In this document: one piece after another, positions 48,888 to 60,409 of the stretch | Position numbering within the stretch: position 1 is the stretch's first letter | How the letters are laid out: each line of letters opens with the position of its first letter | Assembly: GCF_019175385.1 (NCBI RefSeq) | Contig: NC_083344.1 | Span: forward strand, 3,944,965-4,008,964 | Direction of reading: 5' to 3' | Source of the DNA: Lycium barbarum | Taxonomy: Eukaryota > Streptophyta > Magnoliopsida > Solanales > Solanaceae | Length of the DNA: 64,000 bases | Position numbers and translations under genes: made by a program | The notes under the pieces: model-generated | Databases searched by the model: none | The model's input: only the letters and a program-made list of their open reading frames with translations | What the model was told of the DNA's origin: nothing

Positions 48888-51392
48888 ATGCTATCAGTGG
48901 ACTCAACTTACCACAACCCCCTCCCCCGACCACCCCCTGACCCCAACCTTCCAACGGTAACAACAAAGGAAAATTCTGAATCCCAACCCACCCAAACCAA
49001 TGAAACCACGCCAGCTCAACCATGTTTGGTTGCTCCTCCACCTCTTTCTCTACCTAACCCATCGGAAAATAGCAAAATTAAAGAAAGCCCTCCTCCTCAG
49101 ACATCTTCTCCACCTAATGATAACACTAATCCAAGCATAGTTCCACCCAATAACAATTTCCCAAAAATTTCCTCAAATTTTGACAAAACAAACCTTCCCA
49201 AACCGACTAAAGATGCTGAAATCGCCCAGAATAAGAGGAAAGAACCTTTTACCTCTGCGGATGGAGTAGGGGAGAGACAAAATTTTCCAAGCTCTATCAA
49301 TACTAATCAGGGCATTTTGAAGCCGAAAATCAGTGGGCAGAAAGGTAGTATCAACTCTAGGGCCAACAATCAAGGAATTTCGAAACCAAGTTTCTCTGCA
49401 GCGGTTCAAGCGAGCCTTACACCTCCGGAAAACTCCGCTCCGGTGGAGATTAGAAGAGGCACACATCTTGGTAAGCGAGCAGTTTTTTTCAGTGCCAATG
49501 ACTACTTCATAAATCTTGCACAGGATTGTAAAATGACTGTTGTTGGGAAATTCTACAAAGGAAGGCCAAATATGGAGGATCTTAGGAACCAGTTTTATAG
49601 TCAATTCCACCTCAAAGGGACAGTCAACATCGCTTATGTAGACTCGACACATGTTTACATTGATTTCACAAATGACACTGATTTTAGACACATCTATTTC
49701 AAACCGTTCATATATTTTGGTGATTGCCCCATGAAGGTCCTTAAATGGACTCCTGATTTTAAACCAGAAGCAGAAACTACCATAGTCCCTGTTTGGATTC
49801 TTGTTCACAAATTACCTTGGCATCTCTTTAGATGGCACATCCTTTCCAGATTGGTAGAGGATGTTGGGCTAGCTATTGCTCCTGATCAAGCCACTTTCTC
49901 CAAATCTAGGGGAAATGTGGCTAAAGTCAAGGTTGAAATTGATCTTCTTAAGCCTAGAATTGATCAACTTTGGTTGGGTTTCAATAGGCTAGATGGTGCA
50001 GAAGATGGGGTTTGGCTTGACATTGAATATGAGAATGTACCTGGTTACTGTACCTATTGTAAATTCCAGGGACATAATGTTTTTGAATGTAGAACTAAGG
50101 CTGCTTATGAAAGGGCAAAGAATCAGAGGGAACAACAGGAACAAGAAAAGAAAAATCAACCACATGATCATAATAACAACTTTGGTGACAACAATCGTGA
50201 TGAAGATGAAGAAGGTTTCATTACAGTAAAAGGAAAGGGCAGACAAACAGGTAATAGCAGTGGAATAAATGACACCAATATGGCACAACCCAACAATAAT
50301 CTCACACAAAACAGTGAAAGGGATAAGATAAATAATGGTGAAAGAAGCAACATCAGAGGTGATACTGGCAAACAAGTTGTTGATAAGCAAACACTTTCAC
50401 AAATCAGTGATGATACAGATTCTCAAAACAAAAAAAAAATGGAAACTCAGAAGAGAACCCAAAGACATGAAGCTTGGACTAGCACAAACAAGAACAGATA
50501 CCATGATGCTCAAATTAACTCAGGCAAGAACAAACAACATGAAGCTAAGGATTATTTACAGGACAAGGAGAAGCAGTTACCAAACAGGAAATATATTGAC
50601 AAACGAAGGGAAAAAAGGCAGAGGAAGAAGACTATCCAAATGGAACAAGACACTTTAAAAAAAAACAAGAAGATGGAACAGGAGGAATCACAACAGATAG
50701 CGCCAAGTCAGGAAAAAATTGAAGAAGGAAAAGTCCTTATTGATCAGATACTTCAGGATGAACACAAAGGGCCAAACCATACACCTATAGAATGTGCAAA
50801 AGATACAAACACAAGTCAACAACTCAAAGGCAGTGAAACACAACAGGATCAAAACACTCATGATGAACAAAATGTCCCAGAACATACCGCTAGAAAAAGT
50901 TCTAGAGTTTCCAACTCCAATCAGCAATCAAAAGGAAGTGATGGACAACATATTGAAAAATCTGATTTGCAGATTCATAAAGAACCAAACATCATTAATG
51001 CTACTAACAACATTCATGAAGCTAGCTCATCTGATAGTGAAGTTGGGGTTCCTGACAGTGATTATGAAATAGGGGATGACTCAGACGAAGAAGAGGAATC
51101 AGAGGATGCTTCAGATACACTGGATGAGGACGACTATGAAAGCCTGGAAGAGGGCCCTTTTGATGGTAATGAAGTTGCAAAAAGGATTGTTGAAACTTTT
51201 AATGGACAACATAGCAGTGACCCTACCATTTCCCAAGCTTTTGGGGATATCTCTGATAGGGTAAACCTATCACCAAGAGGATCTAATGCGTCAAGAAGGG
51301 GAAGAGGCAACTACAGAGGTAGGGGCGGCAGAAATGCTCCCTCATCATCAACACAACACAACACAAAAACCAAGTTTGTTTACTATGATTAG
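48888..51392 (+). CDS. LINE ORF1 protein: DUF4283-type domain, zinc knuckle, acidic tail
   Basis: The 834-aa protein begins with a proline/asparagine-rich disordered part (residues 1-190). A DUF4283-type RNA-binding domain follows (about 199-340: AVFFSANDYFINLAQDCKMT ... FGDCPMKVLKWTPDF ... VPVWILVHKLPWHLF). A CX2CX4HX4C zinc knuckle lies at about 388-401 (CTYCKFQGHNVFEC). Residues 400-720 are Q/K/N-rich and low in complexity; a strongly acidic stretch at about 715-755 precedes a basic RG-rich end (SRRGRGNYRGRGGRN). In plant LINEs ORF1 is thought to bind the element RNA in the ribonucleoprotein. ORF1 stops at 51392, overlapping the ORF2 start. Confidence 0.9.
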   Translation: MLSVDSTYHNPLPRPPPDPNLPTVTTKENSESQPTQTNETTPAQPCLVAPPPLSLPNPSENSKIKESPPPQTSSPPNDNTNPSIVPPNNNFPKISSNFDKTNLPKPTKDAEIAQNKRKEPFTSADGVGERQNFPSSINTNQGILKPKISGQKGSINSRANNQGISKPSFSAAVQASLTPPENSAPVEIRRGTHLGKRAVFFSANDYFINLAQDCKMTVVGKFYKGRPNMEDLRNQFYSQFHLKGTVNIAYVDSTHVYIDFTNDTDFRHIYFKPFIYFGDCPMKVLKWTPDFKPEAETTIVPVWILVHKLPWHLFRWHILSRLVEDVGLAIAPDQATFSKSRGNVAKVKVEIDLLKPRIDQLWLGFNRLDGAEDGVWLDIEYENVPGYCTYCKFQGHNVFECRTKAAYERAKNQREQQEQEKKNQPHDHNNNFGDNNRDEDEEGFITVKGKGRQTGNSSGINDTNMAQPNNNLTQNSERDKINNGERSNIRGDTGKQVVDKQTLSQISDDTDSQNKKKMETQKRTQRHEAWTSTNKNRYHDAQINSGKNKQHEAKDYLQDKEKQLPNRKYIDKRREKRQRKKTIQMEQDTLKKNKKMEQEESQQIAPSQEKIEEGKVLIDQILQDEHKGPNHTPIECAKDTNTSQQLKGSETQQDQNTHDEQNVPEHTARKSSRVSNSNQQSKGSDGQHIEKSDLQIHKEPNIINATNNIHEASSSDSEVGVPDSDYEIGDDSDEEEESEDASDTLDEDDYESLEEGPFDGNEVAKRIVETFNGQHSSDPTISQAFGDISDRVNLSPRGSNASRRGRGNYRGRGGRNAPSSSTQHNTKTKFVYYD

Positions 51393-54300
51393 CATTTTAA
51401 GTTGGAATATCAGGGGCATAAAAAGCTCCATTGAAAGGCTATGCCAGCTCAATAGACAACACAAAATTCAGTTCCTTGCTATTCAGGAACCATTCTGCAA
51501 AACCACAAAACTTGACAGATACAGAAGACGATTGGGTTATAATTTTGCTTATGCTAACTGCAACAACATGATATGGATATTTACTGATGAAGATGTTGAA
51601 TGCCAAGTCTATTCTGACACTGAACAACAACTTTCTTGCTTTATCAAGATTGGAGATGATACTATTTCCATCACTACTGTTTATGCCAAGTGTAAAGCTT
51701 CTCTCAGGGAATCTCTATGGGAAGATCTCAGCCTTATTGCTTCCAGTCAGAATCTTGAATGGATGGTTTTAGGAGATTTCAACTGTATTACTGATCAAAC
51801 TGAGAAGATAGGAGGAAATCCACATAGAATGGAGAAGAGTTTACCTCTTCTTGAATGTATTGGAGACTGTGATCTTTATGACCTGGGCTTTATTGGTTCT
51901 GCCTTTACTTGGTGTAACTACAGAGCTCCAGAGAATAGAATATGGAAGAGATTAGACAGAGCCATGTCTAATCAGAAATGGTTAACTACTTTTCCTGAGA
52001 CTAGTGTCACACATTTGGTTAGATCTGGGTCTGATCATGCCCCTTTGCTTATACATGCTAAAGCTTGTAACATTAGTCATATTAAATACTTTAAATTCTT
52101 GAACTTTTGGGTGGATAAACCTGATTTTCAGGATATTGTGAAGCAAGCTTGGCAGATAGATGTACAGGGTTCTCAGGTCTGGAGGTTCCACATGAAACTG
52201 AAAAATACAAGTAAGAAACTATCTTGGTGGTCTAGGAACATCATTGGAGACATTTTCGAGCATACAAAAACAATGGAAAAAAGGGTGGCTGATCTTGAGG
52301 ATGTTTGCCTTCAAGACAACTCTACTACTAATATGGTTAACCTTAATGAGGCCAATGCTTTACTAATCAGGCATTACAAGACTGAGGAAGCCTTCTGGAG
52401 GCAAAAGGCTGGTATTAAGTGGCATGCTGAAGGGGATCTAAATACAAAATTTTTCCATTCTGTTATTACTTCCAGGAGGCAAAGATTGTCTCTCAAGAAG
52501 ATAAAAAATGGGGAAGGTAACTGGATTGAGGGGGACAGAATTGCTCAAGAAGCTATTTCATACTTTGAGAACATTTTCACAGAAGACAACAACAACAATG
52601 ATTTTTCTAAACTCTCATGTCTTTCTAAGATTGTCTCAAGGGAGGATAATGAGATGCTATGCTCTATTCCCACCATGCAAGAACTCAAAGACACTGTTTT
52701 CTCAATGGATCCTGGAAGTGCACCAGGCCCTGATGGCATGACGGGTATTTTTTATCATAAATGCTGGGATATTATTTCTATTGATCTTCTTAACATGATT
52801 ATTGAGATTTTTAAGGGTGGGATTATAAATAGGGCTATTTCTCACTCCTGCCTGATTTTAATCCCCAAAGTCAAATCTCCTCAAGCTTTTTCTGATCTTA
52901 GACCAATTAGTTTAAGTAATTTTTCTTGCAAAATTCTCTCTAAACTGATTAATGGTAGACTTACCAGTATTATGGATAAGATTATCTCCCAAAATCAATC
53001 TGGCTTTATGAAATGTAGGTCTATTAGTGAGAATATTACTCTTACTCAAGAGATGGTGCACAACATGAACAAAGCTGAGCCCAATGACAATGTAGTTATG
53101 AAATTAGATATGGCTAAGGCATATGATAGGGTCTCTTGGACCTATATGTGCCATGTGCTTAAACAATTGGGCTTCTCTGACTGTTGGGTTGATCTGATTC
53201 AACGTATTATCTCTAATAACTGGTATTCCATTAATATAAATGGTACAAGGCATGGTTTTTTCAAATCCACTAGAGGTCTCAAGCAGGGTGACCCCCTTTC
53301 TCCTTCTTTGTTTGTTATTGGAGCTGAATTGTTATCTAGAATGCTGAATCATTTGACCAATGACAGTTTTGTTCCTTTTACTTGCAAAAGTAATGGACCT
53401 TCTATTACCCATTTGTGCTATGCTGATGACACTATCCTTTTCAGCTCTGGGGATCGCAATTCCATCACTATGATGATGGATAAACTCAGTGAATATGAGA
53501 AAATCTCTGGTCAACTTGTTAACAAGAGAAAATCTGGCTTCATGGTTCACTCCAAGTCCAGTGACTCTTTTATCCAGGATATTATTAATCTCACTGGTTT
53601 TGCTCATCAAAAACTCCCTTTTAATTATTTGGGCTGCCCTATTTACACTGGTAGGAAGAAAATTACCTACTTCAATGATTTGGTGGCTAAGGTGTCCAAT
53701 AGAATTACTCGTTGGCATAACAGGACTCTTTCTACTGGAGGCAAGGCAGTACTTATCAAATCAGTTCTTGCTTCTATTCCTCTTCACACTCTTTCTGTCA
53801 TTCAACCCCCTAAAACCTGTATTAAACAGATCGAAATGTGCATTGCTAACTTCTTCTGGGGGGATAGTGATGGCAAGAAAAAATACCATTGGATGGCCTG
53901 GAAAAAGCTGTGTTATCCCACTTGTGAAGGAGGAGCTGGCTTTAGAGGCATCCAATCCTTTTGTGATGCTTTTGCAGCCAAGAATTGGTGGAGTTTTAGA
54001 ACTAAATCTTCTTTGCTCAACCAATTCATGGAAGCAAAATACTGCATAAGATCTCATCCAGTTGACAAAACATTTGCGAGTGGGGATTCCCATGTTTGGA
54101 AAAGGCTCACTGACATCAGGGCTAGATGTGAACAACATATATTATGGAAAGTTGGCCAAGGCAACCTATCATTTTGGTGGGACAATTGGACAGGACTTGG
54201 ACCAATTGCTTACCTTTTACCTACTGAATACAGAGCAAAGAGAGTGAGGGTCTCTGAATTTATATATGATGGCAAATGGAACACTCTTACTCTTTCCAGT

Positions 54301-55527
54301 CTATTGCCTGATCATATTTGGCAACATATTGCCAAGATTGGCATTGAACCAGACAAGGATGATTATCCAGTTTGGCTACCTGATCCCAGTGGTAGATTTA
54401 CTTGTAAATCTGCTTGGGATCTACTTAGACCAAGCAGAAACCACACACTTTCAGCAGCGAAAATATGGCACTGTAAGCTTCCATTTAAAGTTTCCTTCTT
54501 CATGCTCAGATTGTTACATTCCAGGCTACCTACAGATGAGAAAATTGTGAAATTTGGTGTCAATGGACCTTCTAGATGTTGTTGTTGCAAAATTTTCAAA
54601 CTGGAAACTATTGAACACCTTTTTTGTCATAGTGAGACTGCCAAGGTTTGGGAATATTTCTGTAACACTTGCGGCATTCCGTACAAAAAGATTAATGCTA
54701 GATCCTTGATTCTCCAGTGGTGGTTGACTAAACCAAAAAACAAACTTCATGAACTTCTCTTACAATGTACTCCTATTTTGATCTGTTGGGAAATTTGGAA
54801 GGCAAGATGTGCTTTCAGATATGAGAATATCCCAATCTCCTATAACAGGATCATTAATCAAGTTACTTGGCTTGCTTATCTCATTATTAACAGCCATATA
54901 CCATCTCTGAATCTCAAGCCAATTTGGCTAGAGTTGTGGGATCAGGTTGAAACTATTAAACAAGCTATTGATATCAAGGTTGTTAGATGGGCCAAGCCTA
55001 ATCACCTCACTATGAAACTAAACACTGATGGTTGTTGTAAAGGCAACCCGGGAGAGGCAGCAGGTGGTGGCATCCTCAGAGACTACAATGGACAGCTGGT
55101 GATGGCCTTTCATTCTTACTTTGGCACTACTAGTAACAATGTTGCTGAATGTTTGGCTATATTGAAAGGACTGCAATGGTGTAATGATCATGGCTTTCAC
55201 GACCTTGTGATTGAATCAGATTCTCAAATGGTCATTCACATGATTAATGGGACATATAATATTCCAATTGTGTTGAGAGATCAAATCCGGAAGATCAGGC
55301 AGATTATGTCACAAGGAAGGATTATTGCTCAACACTGCTTTAGAGAAGCCAATTTTGTTGCTGATCATCTTGCTAATATGGGACTTGCTGACAGAAGGGA
55401 TAAATTCTTCACTCAAACTATTTCTTTACCACATGAAGTTAAAACTTTAATGAAGAATGATCAAAGGGGCTTTGCTCATTTCAGAATTAGGACCAAAAAA
55501 GGGCACTACACTTTTGACAATGACTAA
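51385..55527 (+). CDS. LINE ORF2 protein: endonuclease, reverse transcriptase, zinc-binding region, RNase H
   Basis: The start chosen is the ATG at 51385, which overlaps the ORF1 stop as ATGATTAG and directly precedes the endonuclease (ISILSWNIRG); the frame is open farther up to an ATG at 51286. It encodes 1380 aa. APE-type endonuclease, residues 1-230: QEP with E35, GDFNC with D131, SDHAP with D217/H218. Reverse transcriptase, about 440-720: PGSAPGPDGM, SDLRPISL, KLDMAKAYDRVSW, GLKQGDPLSP and YADDTILF (Y679). Zinc-binding region after RT, about 1030-1100 (PFKVSFFMLRL, CCCCKIFKLETIEHLF). RNase H, about 1210-1330, with candidate catalytic D1215 (NTDG), E1255 (VAECLA), D1279 (ESDS) and D1327 (VADHLAN). 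All key motifs are intact. It performs target-primed reverse transcription. Confidence 0.93.
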   Translation: MISILSWNIRGIKSSIERLCQLNRQHKIQFLAIQEPFCKTTKLDRYRRRLGYNFAYANCNNMIWIFTDEDVECQVYSDTEQQLSCFIKIGDDTISITTVYAKCKASLRESLWEDLSLIASSQNLEWMVLGDFNCITDQTEKIGGNPHRMEKSLPLLECIGDCDLYDLGFIGSAFTWCNYRAPENRIWKRLDRAMSNQKWLTTFPETSVTHLVRSGSDHAPLLIHAKACNISHIKYFKFLNFWVDKPDFQDIVKQAWQIDVQGSQVWRFHMKLKNTSKKLSWWSRNIIGDIFEHTKTMEKRVADLEDVCLQDNSTTNMVNLNEANALLIRHYKTEEAFWRQKAGIKWHAEGDLNTKFFHSVITSRRQRLSLKKIKNGEGNWIEGDRIAQEAISYFENIFTEDNNNNDFSKLSCLSKIVSREDNEMLCSIPTMQELKDTVFSMDPGSAPGPDGMTGIFYHKCWDIISIDLLNMIIEIFKGGIINRAISHSCLILIPKVKSPQAFSDLRPISLSNFSCKILSKLINGRLTSIMDKIISQNQSGFMKCRSISENITLTQEMVHNMNKAEPNDNVVMKLDMAKAYDRVSWTYMCHVLKQLGFSDCWVDLIQRIISNNWYSININGTRHGFFKSTRGLKQGDPLSPSLFVIGAELLSRMLNHLTNDSFVPFTCKSNGPSITHLCYADDTILFSSGDRNSITMMMDKLSEYEKISGQLVNKRKSGFMVHSKSSDSFIQDIINLTGFAHQKLPFNYLGCPIYTGRKKITYFNDLVAKVSNRITRWHNRTLSTGGKAVLIKSVLASIPLHTLSVIQPPKTCIKQIEMCIANFFWGDSDGKKKYHWMAWKKLCYPTCEGGAGFRGIQSFCDAFAAKNWWSFRTKSSLLNQFMEAKYCIRSHPVDKTFASGDSHVWKRLTDIRARCEQHILWKVGQGNLSFWWDNWTGLGPIAYLLPTEYRAKRVRVSEFIYDGKWNTLTLSSLLPDHIWQHIAKIGIEPDKDDYPVWLPDPSGRFTCKSAWDLLRPSRNHTLSAAKIWHCKLPFKVSFFMLRLLHSRLPTDEKIVKFGVNGPSRCCCCKIFKLETIEHLFCHSETAKVWEYFCNTCGIPYKKINARSLILQWWLTKPKNKLHELLLQCTPILICWEIWKARCAFRYENIPISYNRIINQVTWLAYLIINSHIPSLNLKPIWLELWDQVETIKQAIDIKVVRWAKPNHLTMKLNTDGCCKGNPGEAAGGGILRDYNGQLVMAFHSYFGTTSNNVAECLAILKGLQWCNDHGFHDLVIESDSQMVIHMINGTYNIPIVLRDQIRKIRQIMSQGRIIAQHCFREANFVADHLANMGLADRRDKFFTQTISLPHEVKTLMKNDQRGFAHFRIRTKKGHYTFDND

Positions 55528-55987
55528 ACTTAGCTACTGTAATATGTGGTTCTTAGTTTTTGCTTTCAACACTTTCTTTTTCATATGTAACTCAGGAAAG
55601 CAGTCCTTTCTTGATATCATCTTCTACTTGTTTGCTAGCTTTTTCAGGATGTCTAATCTCATTCTTCACTGTATCATAGAGGCTAAGGTTTATGTCCTCC
55701 TCAGTGTCTTCTTTTGGTTAAATATATGGACAGGTAGGGGTCTGGCCAAACCCCCCGTCACCATAGGTTGATAACCTAGGTGAGTGGATTATTTAAAAAA
55801 AAAAAAGAAAAAAAAAAGGAGTTACCTATCCTAAGGATTCCTCTATATTAAAGGAATGTAGTTGGACGAGTCATTAACAACCTTGTTTATCTTTCTACTT
55901 TTTGCTAAAAAATTATCTTCCACACCAACAATTGTGTTCCTACTTCCTTTCCATTTTAGTAATTTGATTTTGCTATATATTATATTT

Positions 55988-56230
55988 ATTGAATTATATT
56001 ATGTATAAAATACATCTATATACATCAGAAAATGAATTATACCACGTATATTATATTTATATCAGGTGTATAATATTATACCTTAATACCATTATAGTAT
56101 ATGTTGAATTATACTATGTATAAAATATATCAGTATACCTCTAAAATGGATTATACCATGTATATTATATTATACCTCAATAAAATTATCTTATAATTGA
56201 ATTATACCACGTATATAAAAACATTAGTAT
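55988..56230. repeat. AT-rich tandem repeat, about 115-bp unit
   Basis: ATGTATAAAATACATCTATA at 56001 recurs as ATGTATAAAATATATCAGTA at 56116, and GAATTATACCACGTATAT recurs as GGATTATACCATGTATAT. About two and a quarter units are visible. Confidence 0.75.
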
Positions 56231-56841
56231 GCATAGAATATATATACTCATTAAGATGAATTATCTTCATAGTGATTAAGAGTTAGTGTACCGGTTAAAG
56301 AGGAGAGAGAAAATATGATAAACAAAATATAACCACATCCCTAGTTTAGTGGGATGCAATTTTTAAATCTTCAATTGGCTGTACGTTTTTTTTTCTAATA
56401 TTTTTTAAAAAGTAATAAAACTTGCTATTTTTGTGGAACTTTAAGAGTTGTGCTAATTATGTTCAAACTCTTAGAAAGATAACAAGCCACGTAATTTTCT
56501 CATATATGAAATGGTAAATTGGTTGAGTGAATAAGTGGGCATTGCTGGCCACAATTGTTGTGTAACTGCTAATACGGTGAACCTTTTTAAAAATGAGAAT
56601 ATTCAGGTACATAGTATGTTGTTGACAGTATTTAAGTAATCATGTCGCAAGAGATTTGGTCTATTTCGAAGAATTGTGGGATTGGCAGAGAGTTGGTTTC
56701 AAATTGTGAAATTGCCATTCTTTTTCTGCAATTAACGTGCAACTGTATAGTTGCTCATTTTTGTTCCATTGCTCATTTTGTTTCTTTTCTTTCTTTCGTC
56801 CTTTCTTTCTGTGTACTCCATAAATATTATTATTTTGGGAT

Positions 56842-56848
<7 letters not shown>
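56231..56848. other. AT-rich spacer, no gene seen
   Basis: No protein-like frame or clear repeat is visible in this stretch. Confidence 0.4.

Positions 56849-56928
<80 letters not shown>
56849..56928. repeat. (AT)n microsatellite, about 40 units
   Basis: An uninterrupted AT dinucleotide run of about 80 bases. The isoleucine/tyrosine open frames across it are artefacts. It is a likely polymorphic marker and a cruciform-prone site. Confidence 0.95.
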
Positions 56929-56931
<3 letters not shown>

Positions 56932-57177
56932 CTTATTAATGGTATTGAGATACAATTTCCACTTTTAAAAGAATTATGGAATTAAGGTATAGAATCTTGA
57001 GATTTAGTTATTAACCTAAAGTTATAGGATTAGTTTCCCTAGACTAAGTCGGACCATTTATTTATGGTATTTGAATAGATTGAGGCTATTGGAGGTTGCG
57101 TTCCGGTTATACGGCAAGTGAGACTTAAAACTCTTAGTTTTTGCTTTTTGAAAAAAACATATGGTTTGTATTGTATG

Positions 57178-60100
57178 TGTTGACACCTAATTTTGGCTCG
57201 CCGTGCTTGAAATTAACGTTTCGGGTGCTCCTGATTCGTTAAAGAGCACGAAATAGCTTTTTACATATTTTTACATTTTTTGACAATTTATTGACGATTA
57301 TCCTTATTTTAGGAATTTTATCAATTTATTGTCATTTTTAAGAATCATTATTTTTGCACATGTACAACATAATACTACCATTTTGTGCAATTAATAATTG
57401 TCTCTTTATTTTATAGCAGTACATTTTTATATCTTATATCTTATACATTAATATTTTTATTTTTATACTTACATTATTATTTATACATGTATTAATTAAC
57501 GATATTTTAGTATAGTCTGTCAGTGCAGAGAAAATTGAAGCAATTAATTTTTAAACGCAGAGTAAAAAATCGATCAAGTCAAGGTCTCGTCACCTTTTAA
57601 AAAATTGACATTTGAGGTGATGAGTTGGATTCTTGATCCATTGATTAATAGATTTTTATACATTGGTTAAAAGAGTGAAATCTTCATTGGACAATAACCC
57701 AAAGATTTAAATGAGCATTGAGAGGACAATGGGGTATGGCTTTATATTTTCTGGACAATAAAATGGGTCACCTTATTTTATAAAAGAAGTTGGGGGGTTT
57801 AATGTTATTTTTTCATCTTTTGTCTTCATTTATACACACACAAAACACAAAATTTCAGATTTTTTGCCTTCTTCCTAAAAAAACCCTAAACATTTTCTCC
57901 CTCTCCTCACTTCTCTCTCAAACCGCCGCCACCCCTTCACGCCGGAGCTCCGAGCTCCGGTGAACTCCCACCACACCCCTACGAACAGAAACACCACCAC
58001 GCCGCCCTTCCCCCATTTTCCTTTTGCTCTTTCCCGCCACTGCTCTCCCCACTTCGTCTTCCTCTCTTTCTCCATTAACGCTGACCACCACCCCCACTGC
58101 CCAGCTCCGGCGAACCCACGACGCCGGAAAAATCGACGAGCTATCACCACGAACTCCAACCCCATGAACTAAACACCCCAAACAGCCCCCCTTCCTTTTG
58201 TCTTCTTCACTGATCCGGCGAGGATCTTTATGCTCTGGTGAACCGGAGCAGCCAGCAACCAAACCGCCACCACGAACCACCGCGAACTCTGGCCAAACGA
58301 CACCACAAACCCCTTTCGCCCTCTATTTTTATTTGTATTTTTTACTTTTCGCAAGTACAATCCCCACGACACCACTACAGCCCTTCGTCTCTCTCTCTCT
58401 CTCTCTCTCGCTCCCCACGCTAGCGGCTTAAGTCGGAATCCGGGGAAATGGAGATGACCCCAACTCCGATGACCCATTCTTACAAACTTGCATTTTTAAT
58501 TGTTGCTCTGTATCGTTGGGTTCTTTGCTATTTTAAATTAATTTTTCTTGCTATTTATGAGTTGCTTTGCCTATGTTATTTACTGTTGCTACAAAGATTT
58601 GGCAAAATTTTCTGGTGACATGGACTATCCCTCTTTCATTACTGTCGTTGCTGGACTCGCACCATTTTTTCTTGATAATTTTGGTTGGCTGGTTGGCCAC
58701 TATTTTTGCTGCTACTGTGCCATTTTTGAATTATTTTTATATTGTTTTTGTTAATATCATGTTGGTTTTGTGCCCGAAAATATTACTCCGACGGCTAATA
58801 GTGCGGTCTTTAAACCTTTCTCATCCAACTCGCTATCATCGCGAGGCTCGAGACCATTGTTGACACCTTCAGCCCTCGTATCATTTTATTTTAAACTGAT
58901 TTGGGTAAATACTACACCCAAATGGCCGATGAAGAAATTTATGTCGATTTCTAAGGCCTCCCATGTACAAAAGACGGGTTTTTATTTTAAGTTTATTTAT
59001 TATTTCTTTAATTCATTAGATAGTTATTTATTTTCTTACTAACATTTTTACATGGGGAAATCCTATGTACGGGGAAATACATCTCGAAGACGATACTCGG
59101 AAGGAACCCGAATCACTATTTGTATTTACTTTACGCATTCTTTATAACTGTACAAAACATAAACTCGTAGTATAGTGGAAATGTTATTTTTGGAATGACG
59201 AGTTGATATATTCATTTACTTGTCACCTTTCTTGTTTAACTTAAAATTTGTCATTCGCTTTAGGCAAAACTTAGGCCGTCAATACTTTCATAAATAGATT
59301 AAATTCACTTGGTATAAATACTTTGTTAAATACACACTTTTGGCGTTTAGGCAAAACATACTAGTCCAACCTTTATTTTATATTCTTTATACATTATTGA
59401 TACAACGTACATTTTATATTGTCTCGTATACACCAATATGTATTTTAGTTAAGTTAAATCCACATTTTGATGCTAGGCAAATATTAAGTCGTCTATTTAC
59501 AAATATTTTATTCTTTAGAGGCATTACACATTTTCACTCATTTTTTATCCACAATTCCTTATACTTATTTTTTACCAATACTTTTTACAATTATTTTGTT
59601 CCTTATTATTTTTATAGGATATTCATTAAACAAACACTTTCGTTATATAAAATCTTTACACCAATGAATATTCGTAAATTATTTTTACATTCTTTATGCA
59701 CTAATATACCTAGTTATACAATTCTTTATACATTTTAGGTTTGACGTACACTCTTTTACACTTGAAATATGTTCTTTATATGTTTAATATACATACATTC
59801 TTTTAATATACATAGACGCACATTCTTTATATCCTTGATATATTTATTTTTACATAGCCTTAATTGTTTTTTATATATTCTTAATATAGTTATACATTCT
59901 TTACACTAACATATATATATACACTCTTTGTACTAACAGATATACTTTTATACTTACGAGTTACATTCTCTTTATACTATTTTATATATTCTTTTTTACT
60001 ATACATTCTTTATGAATACTTGATACTTGGTATAAATACATTTTTGTACACTGTATATACTTAGTATATTATCACCTAATGTATCTTTTCACGAAGTCAT

Positions 60101-60409
60101 AACATTGTGAAAACAAGTAATAATAATGATAAACAGATAGATAACCCCCTCTAGTGTTCAGTTAAACTTAGTTTAAGGACTGTCTTCGGACAGGCTCTGA
60201 GGGATGCTTAATACCTTCCCCTTGGGGTAAATAAAACTCTTATATAGAATCTCATAGGTTTCGTGGACTAAAATGGAGTAGACACACAGATACATATAGG
60301 TTTTCTGATTTTCCTAAAAAATAAGGTGTCGACTCTAATCCTTTTAAACCAGTTAGAAGAACCGGGAAGTTGCAAACTATCTTGGACCCGTTCAAAATAG
60401 GGCGTAACA
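57178..60409 (+). repeat. Long gypsy LTR of the Tat/Ogre type
   Basis: The block starts TGTTGACACCTAATTTTGGC and closes with AGGGCGTAACA. Near the end, CGGACAGGCTCTGAGGGATG, CTTAATACCTTCCCCTTGGG and AAATAAGGTGTCGACTC are words I know from the LTR ends of Tat/Ogre-like Ty3/gypsy elements. The GC-rich stretch at 57920-58440 (CCGCCGCCACC, CCGGCGAACCC) gives chance frames on both strands. Boundaries follow the TG...CA rule. Confidence 0.6.

Larger units (their letters stand above)
48720..55817 (+). mobile_element. Apparently intact L1-type LINE with ORF1 and ORF2
   Basis: Two long open frames, overlapping by 8 bases, carry the complete protein set of a plant L1-type LINE with RNase H. A short 3' UTR and an A-tract (55795-55817, one G) follow. 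The 5' boundary is uncertain: 48720 is used because of a 7-bp candidate TSD only. The absence of stops or frameshifts across about 6.6 kb implies a recent insertion that may still be competent. Confidence 0.85.

Noticed and set aside
51286..51384. ATG at 51286 as the ORF2 start
   Set aside because: It would add 33 residues that are the out-of-frame translation of the ORF1 RG-rich end; the ATG at 51385 abuts the endonuclease.
56642..56968. 108-codon frame containing a long IY repeat
   Set aside because: It is produced by the (AT)n microsatellite.
57875..58863. Overlapping frames on both strands of the GC-rich island, up to 120 codons
   Set aside because: No recognisable domain; both strands are open because of GC content, and the island lies inside a gypsy LTR.
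59340..59738. 132-codon frame rich in F, Y and L
   Set aside because: AT-rich LTR sequence with no motif or homologue recognised; codon composition follows base composition.
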